Positions 37,917 to 50,583 are shown, counted from the stretch's first letter. The stretch: DNA of 64,000 nt from Marinobacterium mangrovicola (GCF_004339595.1 NZ_SMFU01000007.1:804658-868657), one strand, 5' to 3'. The notes: generated by a model not told the origin, from the sequence alone. A program made the numbers and translations.

Positions 37917-40900
37917 CAGTCTCCCTCGTTGGGTGTCAGCTGGCCAAGCAGGCCTTCGATGCAGTGGAAGCGGTCTTCAGGTTTTGCCATCGGTAGTGTG
38001 AACCGAAGCGCGTTGGCGCCGTCCAGTTTATACCGGTTGGGTTGTTGCTGTACCAGCATTACCAGTGTCAGCGGTTCAACCTGGGTGTCGGCGGTAAATT
38101 CGATCCGACCGCCCCGGTCGTTGGCTTCCAGTTTGGCGATGCCGAGTTTATCGGCACGCAGCTTAACCGCGGTGAGGCGGAAAAGGTTGCGGGTTGGTTG
38201 TGGCAGTATGCCGAAGCGGTCGATCATTTCCACCTGCAGTTCGTCCAGTCCGCGCTCATCGCTGGCGTTGGAGATCCGCTTGTACATAATCAGGCGGTTG
38301 TGGACGTCCGGCAGATAGTCATCCGGTATTAGAGCCGGCACGCGCAGGTTAATGTCGCTGCCGTGATTCATCGGTTGATCCAGGTTGGGTGTTTTACCCT
38401 CGCGGATCGATTTGATCGCCTGATCCAGCATTTCCATGTAAAGGCTGAAACCGATGCTCTGGATCTGGCCGCTTTGCTCTTCGCCCAGGAGTTCGCCAGC
38501 GCCGCGAATCTCCAGGTCATGGGTGGCCAGGGTGAAACCGGCGCCGAGCGTGTTAGACAGGCTGATCGCCTCGAGGCGTTTGGTGGCATCCGGTGTCATC
38601 ACCTTGGGTGGTGGTGTCAGCAGGTAGGCGTAGGCCTGATGGTGAGAGCGTCCGACGCGGCCGCGCAACTGATGTAGCTGGGCCAGGCCAAATTTGTCGG
38701 CGCGCTCGATGATGATGGTGTTGGCGTTGGGTACGTCGATACCGGTTTCGATGATGGTGGTACACACCAGCACGTTAAAGCGCTTGTGATAGAAGTCCGT
38801 CATCACCTGTTCCAGCTCGCGTTCGCGCATCTGTCCGTGACCTATGGCTACACGTGCTTCAGGCACCAGTTCGCTGATCTCGGCAGCGGTCTTTTCGATC
38901 GATTTGACTTCATTGTGCAGGAAATACACCTGGCCGCCGCGCAGGAGCTCACGCAGGATCGCTTCCTTGAGCATCGGCTTGGCGGATTCGCGCACGAAGG
39001 TTTTGATCGACAGGCGGCGGGCAGGCGGGGTGGCGATAATCGACAGATCGCGCATGCCGGACATCGCCATGTTCAGCGTGCGCGGGATCGGTGTCGCGGT
39101 CAGTGTCAGAATGTCCACCTCTGCGCGTAGCGACTTGAGGCGCTCCTTCTGCTGTACGCCAAAGCGATGTTCCTCATCGATAATCACCAGGCCCAGCTGT
39201 TTAAACTCCAGATCGCCCTGCAGCAGCTTGTGGGTGCCGATCAGTATATCGACCTGGCCTTCGCTGACCTGGCCGGCGATGGTCTGCTGCTGTTTGGCGC
39301 TACGGAAGCGGGAAATCAGTTCCACGTTCACAGGCCAGTCGGCAAAGCGGTCGCGGAAGTTATCGAAATGCTGCTGTGCCAGCAAAGTGGTGGGTACCAG
39401 CACCGCAACCTGCTGTCCCGCCTGCACTGCAATAAACGCGGCGCGCATGGCGACTTCAGTTTTACCAAAGCCCACATCACCGCAAACCAGTCGGTCCATC
39501 GGCTGTGAGGAGCGCATGTCGCGCACCACGGCTTCGATGGCGTTGGCCTGGTCCGGGGTTTCTTCGAACGGAAACCCAGTGGCGAATTTCTGGTAATCCT
39601 CTTCCGGACACTCGAAGCTGTGGCCTTCGCGGGCCGCGCGGCGGGCGTATATATCGAGTAGTTCGGCGGCACTGTCGCGGACCTTTTCAGCGGCCTTGCG
39701 GCGTGCCTTGGACCACTGTTCGGTGCCCAGGCGATGCAAAGGCGCTGCCTCGTCGGAGGCGCCGGAATAGCGGCTGATCAGGTGTAGCGACGAAACCGGC
39801 ACGTAAAGCTTGGCGTTATTGGCGTATTCCAGCGTCAGGAACTCGTTAACCTCGCCGTCGGTTTCGATCGTTTGCAGTCCGAGGTAACGGCCGACGCCGT
39901 GATCGATATGGACCACCGGCGCACCGATCTCCAGTTCCGAGAGGTGGCGCACGGACTGATCGGAGTCGGTCTGCTCGCGTTCGCGACGCCGGCGCTGGAA
40001 CACCTGCTGGCCGAACAGTTGGGTTTCCGTGACGACCTGAACATCTTCCAGATTCAAGCCGTGTTCCAGCGGGTATACCGTAATACCAAGCGCTGCCGGA
40101 TCCTGGCTGAACGCCTGCCAATCGGGGTATTCGCGTAGTTTGAGGCCAGAGCGTTGCGCGAGCGTGATCAGCGATTCACGGCGGCCGGCAGATTCGGCAC
40201 AGATCAGCAGCGACTGGTTGCTGTTCTGATGCAGCTGTTTAAACAGCGATAGCGGGTCCTGTGCTCCCTGAGGCGCTGTCAGCGAGGGTGGCTCCTGGCA
40301 GGGCAGGTTGTCACGACCTGGACGGTTCTCTTCCGCTTCGGGGTTGAGGCGCAGTGCCGGATAAGCCTTAAACGCCAGGTTGAGCGTGTCGGGCGCAAGG
40401 AACAGGGTTTCGGGCTTGAGTACCGGGCGCTGCACGTCCCAGGCGCGTTCCTCATAGCGTGAGCCTACTTCACGCCAGAATTGCTGCGCGGCATCGTTGA
40501 GTCCTGCCTGCTGGACCAGCAAGGTGTTGGCGGGTAGGTAATCGAACAGCGTGGCGCAGTCGTCGAAAAACAGCGGTAGATAGTATTCGATACCCGCAGG
40601 CGTGAGGCCGGAAGAGATATCCTGGTACATCGGGCAGCGGGTGTAGTCCACATCGAAGCTTTCACGCCAGCGCTGCTTGAAACGGGTGATCGCATCCTTG
40701 TGGAAGGGATACTCCCGCGCCGGCAGAAGGCGGATCTTGTCGATATGATCAACCGAGCGCTGAGTCTCGGGGTCGAATGTACGCAGCGTATCAATCTCGT
40801 CGTCAAACAGGTCGATACGGTAGGGGATGTCACTTCCCATCGGGAACAGGTCGATAAGTGCGCCGCGGATGGCGAATTCACCATGTTCGTAAACGGTATC

Positions 40901-41365
40901 GACCAGCGAGTATCCGGCATCAGAGAGCTGCTGACGCATCTGTTCCGGGTTGATGGTCTGACCCTTCTCCAGCCAGAGCGAATTGCCGGTGACGAAACTC
41001 GGTGGTGCGATTCGCTGCATCAGCGTCGATGCGGGGATAACCAGTACGCCCTTGGTCATCGCCGGCAGCTTGAAGAGAGCTTCAAGCCGGGTCGAAATAA
41101 TATCCTGGTGTGGAGAAAAGTTATCGTAAGGCAGGGTTTCCCAGTCCGGGAACAGGCTGACCGGTATATCACTGCCGCAATAAAAGCCGATTTCACCGGC
41201 GACGCGGGCCGCGCTTTCGCTATCGCGGCAGACCATCAGGATTGGCCCTTTATGACGACCCTGGAGCGACTCGATCAGCAGGCCGGTGGCGCTACCGTTC
41301 ACCTGGCCGATGCGTCTTACATCTCCAGGGTTCTGGGGTACCGAGGGTTCAAAGCGAACGGGCAC
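37916..41365 (-). CDS. mfd: Transcription-repair coupling factor Mfd
   Basis: This 1149-residue ATP-dependent translocase displaces stalled RNA polymerase and recruits UvrA. An N-terminal UvrB-like module (about 1-350) precedes the RNA-polymerase interaction domain after GAPVVHIDHGVGRYLGL (about 490-560). The helicase core follows, with Walker A CGDVGFGKTE near 630, DEEH near 730 and LHQLRGRVGRS near 900. The C-terminal TRCF domain is present. The length matches E. coli Mfd. It diverges from gap across about 210 bases. Confidence 0.97.
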   Translation of the reverse strand: MPVRFEPSVPQNPGDVRRIGQVNGSATGLLIESLQGRHKGPILMVCRDSESAARVAGEIGFYCGSDIPVSLFPDWETLPYDNFSPHQDIISTRLEALFKLPAMTKGVLVIPASTLMQRIAPPSFVTGNSLWLEKGQTINPEQMRQQLSDAGYSLVDTVYEHGEFAIRGALIDLFPMGSDIPYRIDLFDDEIDTLRTFDPETQRSVDHIDKIRLLPAREYPFHKDAITRFKQRWRESFDVDYTRCPMYQDISSGLTPAGIEYYLPLFFDDCATLFDYLPANTLLVQQAGLNDAAQQFWREVGSRYEERAWDVQRPVLKPETLFLAPDTLNLAFKAYPALRLNPEAEENRPGRDNLPCQEPPSLTAPQGAQDPLSLFKQLHQNSNQSLLICAESAGRRESLITLAQRSGLKLREYPDWQAFSQDPAALGITVYPLEHGLNLEDVQVVTETQLFGQQVFQRRRREREQTDSDQSVRHLSELEIGAPVVHIDHGVGRYLGLQTIETDGEVNEFLTLEYANNAKLYVPVSSLHLISRYSGASDEAAPLHRLGTEQWSKARRKAAEKVRDSAAELLDIYARRAAREGHSFECPEEDYQKFATGFPFEETPDQANAIEAVVRDMRSSQPMDRLVCGDVGFGKTEVAMRAAFIAVQAGQQVAVLVPTTLLAQQHFDNFRDRFADWPVNVELISRFRSAKQQQTIAGQVSEGQVDILIGTHKLLQGDLEFKQLGLVIIDEEHRFGVQQKERLKSLRAEVDILTLTATPIPRTLNMAMSGMRDLSIIATPPARRLSIKTFVRESAKPMLKEAILRELLRGGQVYFLHNEVKSIEKTAAEISELVPEARVAIGHGQMRERELEQVMTDFYHKRFNVLVCTTIIETGIDVPNANTIIIERADKFGLAQLHQLRGRVGRSHHQAYAYLLTPPPKVMTPDATKRLEAISLSNTLGAGFTLATHDLEIRGAGELLGEEQSGQIQSIGFSLYMEMLDQAIKSIREGKTPNLDQPMNHGSDINLRVPALIPDDYLPDVHNRLIMYKRISNASDERGLDELQVEMIDRFGILPQPTRNLFRLTAVKLRADKLGIAKLEANDRGGRIEFTADTQVEPLTLVMLVQQQPNRYKLDGANALRFTLPMAKPEDRFHCIEGLLGQLTPNEGD

Positions 41366-41499
41366 GCGAAACTCCTTTTTAGTGCATGGACTGGTATGGG
41401 GCGTTACAAAGGCCCGCTATTCTAGCGACCGAGACGGCGACGCGCAGCACCAATTAAACCTGAGCGATGACGGGGGTACAAAAGTATACCTCTGTCGGT

Positions 41500-41528
41500 T
41501 TGCCCGCAGGCCCCGAAATAGTGATAAT
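41500..41528 (+). promoter_or_regulatory. Candidate sigma-70 promoter of gap
   Basis: TTGCCC (41500-41505) and GATAAT (41523-41528) are 17 bases apart, about 45 bases before the GTG start of the GAPDH gene. Confidence 0.5.
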
Positions 41529-41573
41529 ACGCGCACCAAAATTGAGCTGACACAATTTTCGGAGCTACCGCCC

Positions 41574-43007
41574 GTGACCCAAGAACTGATTTTAGCCGAC
41601 TGGAATGCCCGTGAAGCAATCGCTGAAGCGATGGTACCCCTGGTCGGTCGTCTCTACCGTGATCACAACGTTGAGATCTCTATCTACGGCCGCCTGATCG
41701 TTAAGCGTTCCGTTATTAATATCCTCAAGGCGCATCGTTATGTTCGCCAGGTTGAGGGTCAAGAGCTGTCCGTCGTGGATACCTTCCCGGTACTCGAGGC
41801 GGTAAGTGAGATGGATCTCAATGATGCTCACGTCGATATCGGCAAGCTGGCCGTTAAATTCCGTGATGAGGGCGCTGGTCGCACTCTGAAGGAGTTCCTT
41901 GAAGCTGAACTGTCTGGCGCCCTCGGTGGTGAACCGACACCTTCAACCGACGTTGTACTTTACGGTTTCGGCCGTATCGGTCGTCTGCTGGCTCGTCTGA
42001 TGATCGATCGTTCCGGCGCAGGTCATTCCCTGAGCCTGAAAGCGATCGTTGTGCGTAAGGGCAGTGCTGAAAATGACCTCGAGAAGCGTGCCAGCCTGCT
42101 GCGCCGCGACTCTGTTCACGGTTCTTTTAAAGGCACTATCCAGGTTGATGAAGAGACCAACTCGCTTATCGTTAACGGCAACATGATCAAGGTGATCTTC
42201 GCCGATGCGCCGGATACCATCGACTACACCGAGTACGGTATCAATAACGCGCTGGTTATCGATAACACCGGTAAGTGGCGCGATGCTGATGGCCTGGCCC
42301 TGCACCTGAAATCCAAAGGTGTTTCCCGCGTTATTCTGACGGCCCCGGGTAAGGGCGTTAAGAATATTGTTATGGGTGTGAACGATGGCGACATCACCGA
42401 TGCTGATCAGATCCTGTCTGCTGCATCCTGCACCACCAACGCCATTACGCCGGTCCTGAAGGCGATGAACGACAAGTACGGTGTGGTTAACGGTCACGTT
42501 GAGACCGTTCACTCCTACACTAACGACCAGAACCTGATCGACAACTACCACAAGGGTGATCGTCGCGGTCGCGCTGCGGGTCTGAACATGGTTCTGACCG
42601 AAACCGGTGCTGCCAAGGCGGTTTCCAAGGCTCTGCCTGAGATGGAAGGCAAGCTGACAGGTAATGCGATCCGCGTACCGACACCGAACGTGTCCATGGC
42701 GATCCTGAACCTGAACCTGGAAAAGCCTGTCGATAAAGATGAGCTCAACGATTACCTGCGTAACGTTGCGCTGCATTCCGATCTGCAGAAGCAGGTTGAT
42801 TACAGCAACTCTCCGGAAGCGGTTTCCAGCGATTTCGTTGGCTCCCGTGCAGCCGGTGTTGTTGATGGTCTGGCAACGATCTCCAGCGGTAACAGCTGCG
42901 TGCTCTACGTTTGGTACGACAACGAGTTCGGTTACAGCTGTCAGGTAGTTCGCCTGGCGCGTGCGATCACCAAATGTACTCTGCCGGCGTTCCCGGTCGA
43001 GGGCTGA
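41574..43007 (+). CDS. gap: Glyceraldehyde-3-phosphate dehydrogenase, long form with N-terminal extension
   Basis: This 477-residue enzyme is about 130 residues longer than ordinary GAPDH, the extra part being an N-terminal helical domain before the Rossmann motif VLYGFGRIGRLLARL (about 127). The catalytic Cys lies in SAASCTTNAI near 287 and the His in ETVHSYTNDQNLID near 315. The same long form is encoded next to mfd in Pseudomonas. The GTG at 41574 is chosen because GGAG (41561-41564) precedes it and the protein then matches that family's length. Longer in-frame starts run into mfd. A role in gluconeogenic flow is likely but inferred. Confidence 0.9.
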   Translation: MTQELILADWNAREAIAEAMVPLVGRLYRDHNVEISIYGRLIVKRSVINILKAHRYVRQVEGQELSVVDTFPVLEAVSEMDLNDAHVDIGKLAVKFRDEGAGRTLKEFLEAELSGALGGEPTPSTDVVLYGFGRIGRLLARLMIDRSGAGHSLSLKAIVVRKGSAENDLEKRASLLRRDSVHGSFKGTIQVDEETNSLIVNGNMIKVIFADAPDTIDYTEYGINNALVIDNTGKWRDADGLALHLKSKGVSRVILTAPGKGVKNIVMGVNDGDITDADQILSAASCTTNAITPVLKAMNDKYGVVNGHVETVHSYTNDQNLIDNYHKGDRRGRAAGLNMVLTETGAAKAVSKALPEMEGKLTGNAIRVPTPNVSMAILNLNLEKPVDKDELNDYLRNVALHSDLQKQVDYSNSPEAVSSDFVGSRAAGVVDGLATISSGNSCVLYVWYDNEFGYSCQVVRLARAITKCTLPAFPVEG

Positions 43008-43040
43008 GCCTCCAGTTGAAGAGAATCAGCTGAATAGAAA

Positions 43041-43070
43041 AAGCCGCGACAGTGTCGCGGCTTTTTTTTT
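43041..43070 (+). terminator. Intrinsic terminator after gap
   Basis: A perfect 10-bp stem, AAGCCGCGAC (43041-43050) / GTCGCGGCTT (43054-43063), with an AGT loop is followed by a long T tract. The remaining 300 bases up to nqrA hold no gene. A TATAAT at 43224-43229 is a possible -10 for the nqr operon, but no good -35 matches it. Confidence 0.92.
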
Positions 43071-43357
43071 GTTATTTTTTTACAAGGCCCGCTGAGTGGC
43101 TGGATAGGTGTTGCACTAATATGGTGCAAAGGTGTGGCGTTTTTGTAATCAGAGGAAAGAGAATTGCCGACGAAAGTACCTGATCGCAAAGGTAGTTTGT
43201 AGAAAAAGAACCGCTCGCTCAGTTATAATTGTCCGGATTTTTGGGTGGCGTCTGTAATACAGCTGACTGAAATACGTTTTGATCCGGTAGCGATGCTGGG
43301 TTAGTGGGGGGAGCGTTTCGGTCGAATTACAGGCGCCAGTAAAGTTTATTCTACTAG

Positions 43358-44707
<1,350 letters not shown>

Positions 44708-44719
44708 GCGAGGCTGGCC

Positions 44720-45928
44720 ATGAGTTTGAGATCTATTCTGGATAATCTCGAACCGCACTTTCACAAGGGCGGTAAGTACGAGAACTGGTACGCGCTTTAC
44801 GAAGCGGTCGATACCATCTTCTATACACCGGGTCACGTGACCAAAAGCGCAGCTCACGTCCGCGATGGCGTCGATCTGAAGCGCATCATGATCCTGGTAT
44901 GGTTGTGCACCTTCCCGGCGATTTTCGCTGGTCTATATAACGTAGGTCTGCAGGCTAATACAGCCATGGCGGATCTCGGTATTACCGATCCGGGCACCTG
45001 GCAGGGCTCCATCGCCGCTGCGCTGACCGGTTTCGATCCCAACAGTGTCTGGGACAACATCATTCACGGTGCCGCATACTGGCTGCCGATCTACGCGACA
45101 ACCTTTATTGTGGGCGGCTTCTGGGAAGTCCTGTTTGCGATGAAGCGTGGTCACGAAGTTAACGAAGGCTTCTTCGTGACTTCCGTACTGTTCGCGCTGA
45201 TCCTGCCGCCGAGCATTCCGCTGTGGCAGGTTGCTCTGGGTATCAGCTTTGGTGTCGTGATCGGTAAGGAAGTGTTCGGTGGTACCGGCAAAAACTTCCT
45301 TAACCCGGCACTGACAGGCCGTGCCTTCCTGTTCTTCGCCTACCCGGCGAGCATGTCCGGTGATTCCATCTGGACTGCGGTTGACGGCTTCTCCGGCGCT
45401 ACGCCGCTGGGCCTGGCTGCCATGGGTGGTGTTGATCAGATCCTGGCTAACAACCTGACCTGGTTTGATGCTTTCCTGGGCACCATTCAGGGTTCAGTGG
45501 GTGAGACCTCCACACTGGCGATTCTGATCGGTGGTCTGGTGATCATGTTTGCCGGTATCGCTGCATGGCGCATCGTCCTGGGTGTGTTCCTGGGTATGGT
45601 TGCCATGTCCACGCTGTTCAACCTGATCGGTTCCGAAACCAACCCGATGTTCTCAGTGCCGTTCTACTGGCATCTGGTACTCGGCGGCTTCGCTTTCGGT
45701 ATGTTCTTCATGGCTACAGACCCTGTGTCTGCCTCCATGACCAACACCGGCAAGTGGATTTTCGGTGCGCTGATCGGCGTGATGGTGATTCTGATCCGTG
45801 TTGTGAACCCGGCCTTCCCTGAGGGCATGATGCTGGCAATTCTGTTTGCCAACCTGTTCGCACCGCTGATCGATAACTTTGTCGTCCAGTCGAACATCAA
45901 GCGGAGGATGAAGCGCAATGTCGTCTAA
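44720..45928 (+). CDS. nqrB: Na+-NQR subunit B
   Basis: This 402-residue integral membrane subunit carries covalent FMN on a threonine, here Thr228 in GFSGATPLG. It has about ten membrane segments and is linked to ubiquinone reduction and Na+ transport. KFLNP-type [20 protein letters not shown] (near 190-210) is characteristic. Its end overlaps the start of nqrC by 11 bases. Confidence 0.96.
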   Translation: MSLRSILDNLEPHFHKGGKYENWYALYEAVDTIFYTPGHVTKSAAHVRDGVDLKRIMILVWLCTFPAIFAGLYNVGLQANTAMADLGITDPGTWQGSIAAALTGFDPNSVWDNIIHGAAYWLPIYATTFIVGGFWEVLFAMKRGHEVNEGFFVTSVLFALILPPSIPLWQVALGISFGVVIGKEVFGGTGKNFLNPALTGRAFLFFAYPASMSGDSIWTAVDGFSGATPLGLAAMGGVDQILANNLTWFDAFLGTIQGSVGETSTLAILIGGLVIMFAGIAAWRIVLGVFLGMVAMSTLFNLIGSETNPMFSVPFYWHLVLGGFAFGMFFMATDPVSASMTNTGKWIFGALIGVMVILIRVVNPAFPEGMMLAILFANLFAPLIDNFVVQSNIKRRMKRNVV

Positions 45929-46697
45929 TAACGATTCTATCGGTAAAACGCTTACCGTTACGATCCTGCTCTGCGTGATCTGCTCCGTGGTTGTATCGGC
46001 GGCAGCGGTTCTGCTGAAACCGAAGCAGGTTGCTAACCGTGAGCTGGACCGTAAGTCCAACATTCTGGCCGCGGCAGGTATCAGTGATGCTTCCAAGTCG
46101 GTCGATGAACTGTTCGCCCAGATCGAGACCCGCTACGTCGATCTCGACAGCGGTAAATTCGTCGATGAGCCGGTTGCCAACTACAACGCTACCAAGGCTG
46201 CGAAAGATCCTGAGCTGGGTCATCCGGTACCGCGTAGCGAAGATATCGCTTCAATCAAGTATCAGGCTAATGTGATGCCGGTGTATATCGTGCGTGACTC
46301 TGCCAATGATCTTGAAAAGGTGATTCTGCCGGTTCACGGTTACGGTCTCTGGTCTACACTGTATGGCTTTCTGGCACTGGAAGGTGACCTGAACACCGTA
46401 GTGGGTCTGGGTTTCTATTCCCACGCCGAAACTCCGGGGCTTGGTGGCGAGGTGGATAACCCTGCCTGGAAAGCACTGTGGCCGGGCAAAGAGGTCTACG
46501 GTGAAGACAAAACCGATCCAGAAATTCGCCTGATCAAAGGTAGCGTTGGCGCGGAAACTCCGGATGCCGAGCACAAGGTCGATGGCCTGTCTGGCGCTAC
46601 CCTGACCAGTAACGGTGTAACTCACCTGTTGCAGTACTGGATGGGTGAAAACGGTTACGCACCGTTCCTGAATAACCTGCGTGCAGGGGAGGCTTGA
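45918..46697 (+). CDS. nqrC: Na+-NQR subunit C
   Basis: This 259-residue subunit has one N-terminal membrane segment ([21 protein letters not shown]) and a periplasmic domain. The domain bears the second covalent FMN on Thr228 in [10 protein letters not shown], the recognition motif of the ApbE flavin transferase encoded downstream. [13 protein letters not shown] and [11 protein letters not shown] are conserved family regions. Confidence 0.96.
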   Translation: MSSNNDSIGKTLTVTILLCVICSVVVSAAAVLLKPKQVANRELDRKSNILAAAGISDASKSVDELFAQIETRYVDLDSGKFVDEPVANYNATKAAKDPELGHPVPRSEDIASIKYQANVMPVYIVRDSANDLEKVILPVHGYGLWSTLYGFLALEGDLNTVVGLGFYSHAETPGLGGEVDNPAWKALWPGKEVYGEDKTDPEIRLIKGSVGAETPDAEHKVDGLSGATLTSNGVTHLLQYWMGENGYAPFLNNLRAGEA

Positions 46698-46699
46698 TT

Positions 46700-47359
46700 A
46701 TGTCCACGACTAAAGATGTCCTGACGACGCCAATCCTTAAGAACAACCCGATCGCTCTGCAGATCCTGGGTATCTGTTCTGCACTGGCGGTAACGTCAAA
46801 CCTGGCAACGGCTTTTGTTATGAGTCTTGCCGTAATCTCGGTAACAGCGTTCTCGAACTTCTTCGTCTCGCTGATCCGTAACCACATTCCGGGTTCGATT
46901 CGAATCATCGTGCAGATGACGATCATCGCTTCCCTGGTAATCGTGGTTGACCAGATCCTCAAGGCGTTTGCCTACGAGATCTCCAAGCAGCTGTCGGTAT
47001 TCGTTGGTCTGATCATCACCAACTGTATCGTTATGGGCCGCGCGGAAGCCTTCGCGATGAAGAACCCGCCGATCCAGAGCTTCTTTGATGGTGTCGGTAA
47101 CGGTCTGGGTTACGGTCTGGTGCTGATGTTTGTCGGTTTCTTCCGTGAACTCTTTGGCTCAGGTTCCCTGTTCGGTATCGAGATCCTGCCGTTGGTTAAC
47201 AACGGTGGCTGGTACCAGGGTAACGGTATGCTGCTGCTGCCGCCGAGTGCGTTCTTCCTGATCGGTCTGTTTATCTGGGGTGTTCGCACCCTGCGTAAAG
47301 AGCAGGTCGAGAAGCCGGAGTACACCATGTACCCGAACACTAAGAAGGGGGCTGCGTAA
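46700..47359 (+). CDS. nqrD: Na+-NQR subunit D
   Basis: This 219-residue, six-segment membrane subunit is paired with NqrE. Each contributes cysteines to an intramembrane iron centre in the family; [13 protein letters not shown] near 110 contains the candidate Cys. The ATG at 46700 has GGGGAGG upstream and lies three bases past the nqrC stop. A TTG at 46694 in frame is less likely. Confidence 0.95.
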   Translation: MSTTKDVLTTPILKNNPIALQILGICSALAVTSNLATAFVMSLAVISVTAFSNFFVSLIRNHIPGSIRIIVQMTIIASLVIVVDQILKAFAYEISKQLSVFVGLIITNCIVMGRAEAFAMKNPPIQSFFDGVGNGLGYGLVLMFVGFFRELFGSGSLFGIEILPLVNNGGWYQGNGMLLLPPSAFFLIGLFIWGVRTLRKEQVEKPEYTMYPNTKKGAA

Positions 47360-47362
47360 GTC

Positions 47363-47971
<609 letters not shown>

Positions 47972-48009
47972 CAGCTGGGTATGAACAGCATTAAGGATGG
48001 AATAAACCT

Positions 48010-49239
48010 ATGAATGTAGAAATCATTCTGGGTGTGGTCATGTTCACGGTGGTGGTGCTTGCACTGGTTGCCGTGATCCTGGCTGCACGCGCAAAACTGG
48101 TCAGTTCCGGTAATGTGACCATCGAGATCAACGATGATCCCGATAAGTCGATCACTGTTCCGGCTGGCGGCAAGCTGCTTCAGACTCTGGCGGACAAGGG
48201 TATCTTCCTGGCGTCAGCCTGTGGTGGTGGTGGTACCTGTGCACAGTGTAAGTGTCAGGTGACCGACGGTGGTGGCTCTATGCTGCCGACCGAAGAGTCT
48301 CACTTTAATCTGCGTGAAGCGAAAGATGGCTGGCGTCTGTCCTGCCAGGTTTCCGTCAAGCAGGATATGAAGATCCACGTTGAAGACGATGTCTTCGGTG
48401 TGAAGAAGTGGGAATGTACCGTCGAGTCCAACCCGAACGTTGCAACCTTCATCAAGGAACTGACGCTGAAACTGCCGGAAGGCGAGAACGTCGATTTCCG
48501 TGCAGGTGGTTATGTTCAGCTGGAAGCGCCGGCGCACGAAGTTCACTACAAGGACTTCGACATCGAAGAAGATTTTCGCGGCGACTGGGACAAGTTCAAC
48601 CTTTGGCAGTATGTCTCCAAGGTCAATGAGCCGGTTATCCGTGCCTACTCCATGGCGAACTACCCGGAAGAGAAGGGCGTTGTTAAGTTCAACATCCGTA
48701 TCGCTTCTCCGCCTCCGGGCAGCCAGGGTATCCCGCCGGGCCAGATGTCTTCCTACGTGTTCAGTCTGAAACCGGGCGATAAGATCACTGTATACGGACC
48801 GTTCGGTGAGTTCTTCGCCAAGGACACCGAGAACGAGATGGTCTTCATCGGTGGTGGTGCCGGTATGGCGCCGATGCGTTCACACATCTTTGACCAGCTC
48901 AAGCGCCTGAACTCCAAGCGCAAGATCTCTTTCTGGTACGGCGCACGTTCTACCCGTGAAGCCTTCTATGTTGAAGAGTTCGATCAGCTGGCCGAAGAGA
49001 ACGAAAACTTCAGCTGGCACCTGGCTCTGTCTGATCCGCTGCCGGAAGACAACTGGACAGGTTACACCGGCTTTATCCATAACGTGTTGTACGAAAACTA
49101 TCTGCGGGACCACGATGCGCCTGAAGATTGCGAGTACTACATGTGTGGACCGCCAATGATGAACGCCTCTGTTATCAAGATGCTGGAAGATCTCGGCGTT
49201 GAGCCGGAAAACATCCTGCTTGATGACTTCGGTGGTTAA
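48010..49239 (+). CDS. nqrF: Na+-NQR subunit F (NADH dehydrogenase subunit)
   Basis: This 409-residue electron-input subunit has an N-terminal membrane segment and a plant-type [2Fe-2S] domain with Cys ligands in [13 protein letters not shown] and a later LSCQV. An FAD domain ([11 protein letters not shown]) and an NADH-binding domain ([14 protein letters not shown], then [10 protein letters not shown] near the C-terminus) follow. It oxidises NADH in the cytoplasm and passes electrons into the complex. Confidence 0.97.
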   Translation: MNVEIILGVVMFTVVVLALVAVILAARAKLVSSGNVTIEINDDPDKSITVPAGGKLLQTLADKGIFLASACGGGGTCAQCKCQVTDGGGSMLPTEESHFNLREAKDGWRLSCQVSVKQDMKIHVEDDVFGVKKWECTVESNPNVATFIKELTLKLPEGENVDFRAGGYVQLEAPAHEVHYKDFDIEEDFRGDWDKFNLWQYVSKVNEPVIRAYSMANYPEEKGVVKFNIRIASPPPGSQGIPPGQMSSYVFSLKPGDKITVYGPFGEFFAKDTENEMVFIGGGAGMAPMRSHIFDQLKRLNSKRKISFWYGARSTREAFYVEEFDQLAEENENFSWHLALSDPLPEDNWTGYTGFIHNVLYENYLRDHDAPEDCEYYMCGPPMMNASVIKMLEDLGVEPENILLDDFGG

Positions 49240-49244
49240 TCCGG

Positions 49245-50270
49245 ATGGCAGTAGTTAAACACTACCTGAAATGGCCGGCAGCTCTGCTGCTGGCCGTTTT
49301 CGTTCTAAGCGGCTGCTCCCGTGAGCCGGAGGTCATCGGCTTTAATGGCATGACCATGGGAACCACCTATAGCATTCGCTGGGTGGATACAGACGAAGAG
49401 CGCATCGAAGAGCTGCGTCCGCTCGTCGACAACCTCCTCAAGGAGGTTAACCAGCAGATGTCCACCTATATCGAAGACTCCGAACTGTCGCGCTTTAACG
49501 CGCTGCCTGCTGGCGGTTCTCTTGAAGTGTCGTCACAACTGGCAGATGTTGTTACTCAGTCGCTTCGTATCAGCAATCTGAGCGATGGCGCATTTGATGT
49601 GACGGTAGGTCCACTGGTGAACCTTTGGGGGTTCGGGCCGGATGGGCGTATCATAAAGGCGCCGTCGGAAGAGAAGGTCGAAAGTCTGCTTGGCGAAGTC
49701 GGTTACCAGAATATCTCTGTCGAAGGTAACAGACTCTCCAAAAGCGGTACTCAATACGTCGACCTGTCTGCAATAGCCAAGGGCTATGGCGTAGATGAGG
49801 TTGCGGCACTTCTCGAGCAACAGGGCATCAAAGATTACCTGGTGGAGATCGGCGGTGAGTTACGTGCATCGGGTCTGAAACCGGGTGAAAAAGACTGGCG
49901 AATTGCTATCGAAAGTCCGGTGGCAGGCGAGCGCGATGTGGAACGGGTGGTCAGCGTTAGCGACACTGGCATTGCGACTTCAGGCGACTACCGTAACTAC
50001 TTCGAGGAAAACGGTCAGCGTTTTTCCCACACGATCGATCCGCGAACAGGGCGGCCGATCACGCATAAACTGGCATCGGTAACGGTGCTGCGGCCGAAAT
50101 GCTATGAGGCCGACGCGCTGGCTACCACGCTGATGGTGCTGGGCGACGAGGCGGGGCCTGAGTTTGCCGAAGAGCATGGGATCGCCGCATTTTTCATTAT
50201 CAAGCAGGGTGATGGATTCATAGAGCGTTCTACGCCGGAGTTCGATCATTTTCTGCAGGAGGTGAACTGA
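49245..50270 (+). CDS. apbE: FAD:protein FMN transferase ApbE
   Basis: This 341-residue lipoprotein (lipobox LSGC near residue 25) attaches FMN to the threonines of NqrB and NqrC. Family motifs GTTYSIRW, DGAFDVTVGPLVNLWGFG, ISVEG...DLSAIAKGYGVD, and THKLASVTVL near the flavin site are present. It starts five bases after nqrF and overlaps nqrM by one base (TGATG), so it belongs to the nqr operon. Confidence 0.94.
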   Translation: MAVVKHYLKWPAALLLAVFVLSGCSREPEVIGFNGMTMGTTYSIRWVDTDEERIEELRPLVDNLLKEVNQQMSTYIEDSELSRFNALPAGGSLEVSSQLADVVTQSLRISNLSDGAFDVTVGPLVNLWGFGPDGRIIKAPSEEKVESLLGEVGYQNISVEGNRLSKSGTQYVDLSAIAKGYGVDEVAALLEQQGIKDYLVEIGGELRASGLKPGEKDWRIAIESPVAGERDVERVVSVSDTGIATSGDYRNYFEENGQRFSHTIDPRTGRPITHKLASVTVLRPKCYEADALATTLMVLGDEAGPEFAEEHGIAAFFIIKQGDGFIERSTPEFDHFLQEVN

Positions 50271-50518
50271 TGGATACCTTGATACTTACCTTTGTTGTTT
50301 TACTTTGCATCATCACCGCCATGTCGGTGGGGGTGTTGATGGGCCGCAAGCCGATTGCAGGCTCCTGCGGTGGCATGAGCGCGCTGGGTATGGATACCGC
50401 CTGTGATATCTGTGGCGGTGACCAGGCGAAGTGTGACGAAGAGCAGCAGCGAAACAAAGGGGCTGCCAAGTCAGGCATGAGCAATGATGATCTCGCCTAC
50501 GAAGTAAAAGCCAAATAA
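50270..50518 (+). CDS. nqrM: Na+-NQR maturation protein NqrM
   Basis: This 82-residue protein has one N-terminal membrane segment (LTFVVLLCIITAMSVGVLMG) and the conserved four-cysteine pattern GSCGGMSALGMDTACDICGG. NqrM is needed to deliver iron to the NqrD/E centre in Vibrio. It closes the nqr operon after apbE. Confidence 0.93.
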   Translation: MDTLILTFVVLLCIITAMSVGVLMGRKPIAGSCGGMSALGMDTACDICGGDQAKCDEEQQRNKGAAKSGMSNDDLAYEVKAK

Positions 50519-50548
50519 TCGAACAATGTAATTCGAATAGATAATGGG

Positions 50549-50583
50549 CGTGGCCGCTGAGTTTTAGTAGGGTAACGGCCACG
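50549..50583 (+). other. Inverted repeat between nqrM and sthA
   Basis: CGTGGCCG (50549-50556) pairs perfectly with CGGCCACG (50576-50583) around a 19-base loop. No T tract follows on the plus strand. It could be a weak terminator for nqr, a 5'-leader hairpin of sthA, or a protein-binding dyad. Confidence 0.45.

Noticed and set aside
38844-39596. 250-codon open frame antisense to mfd
   Set aside because: A shadow of the helicase core of Mfd, low-complexity Ser/Arg-rich translation.
43197-43229. Full sigma-70 promoter for nqr using TTGTAG and TATAAT
   Set aside because: The two are 21 bases apart, too far for a standard promoter; only the -10-like TATAAT is worth noting.
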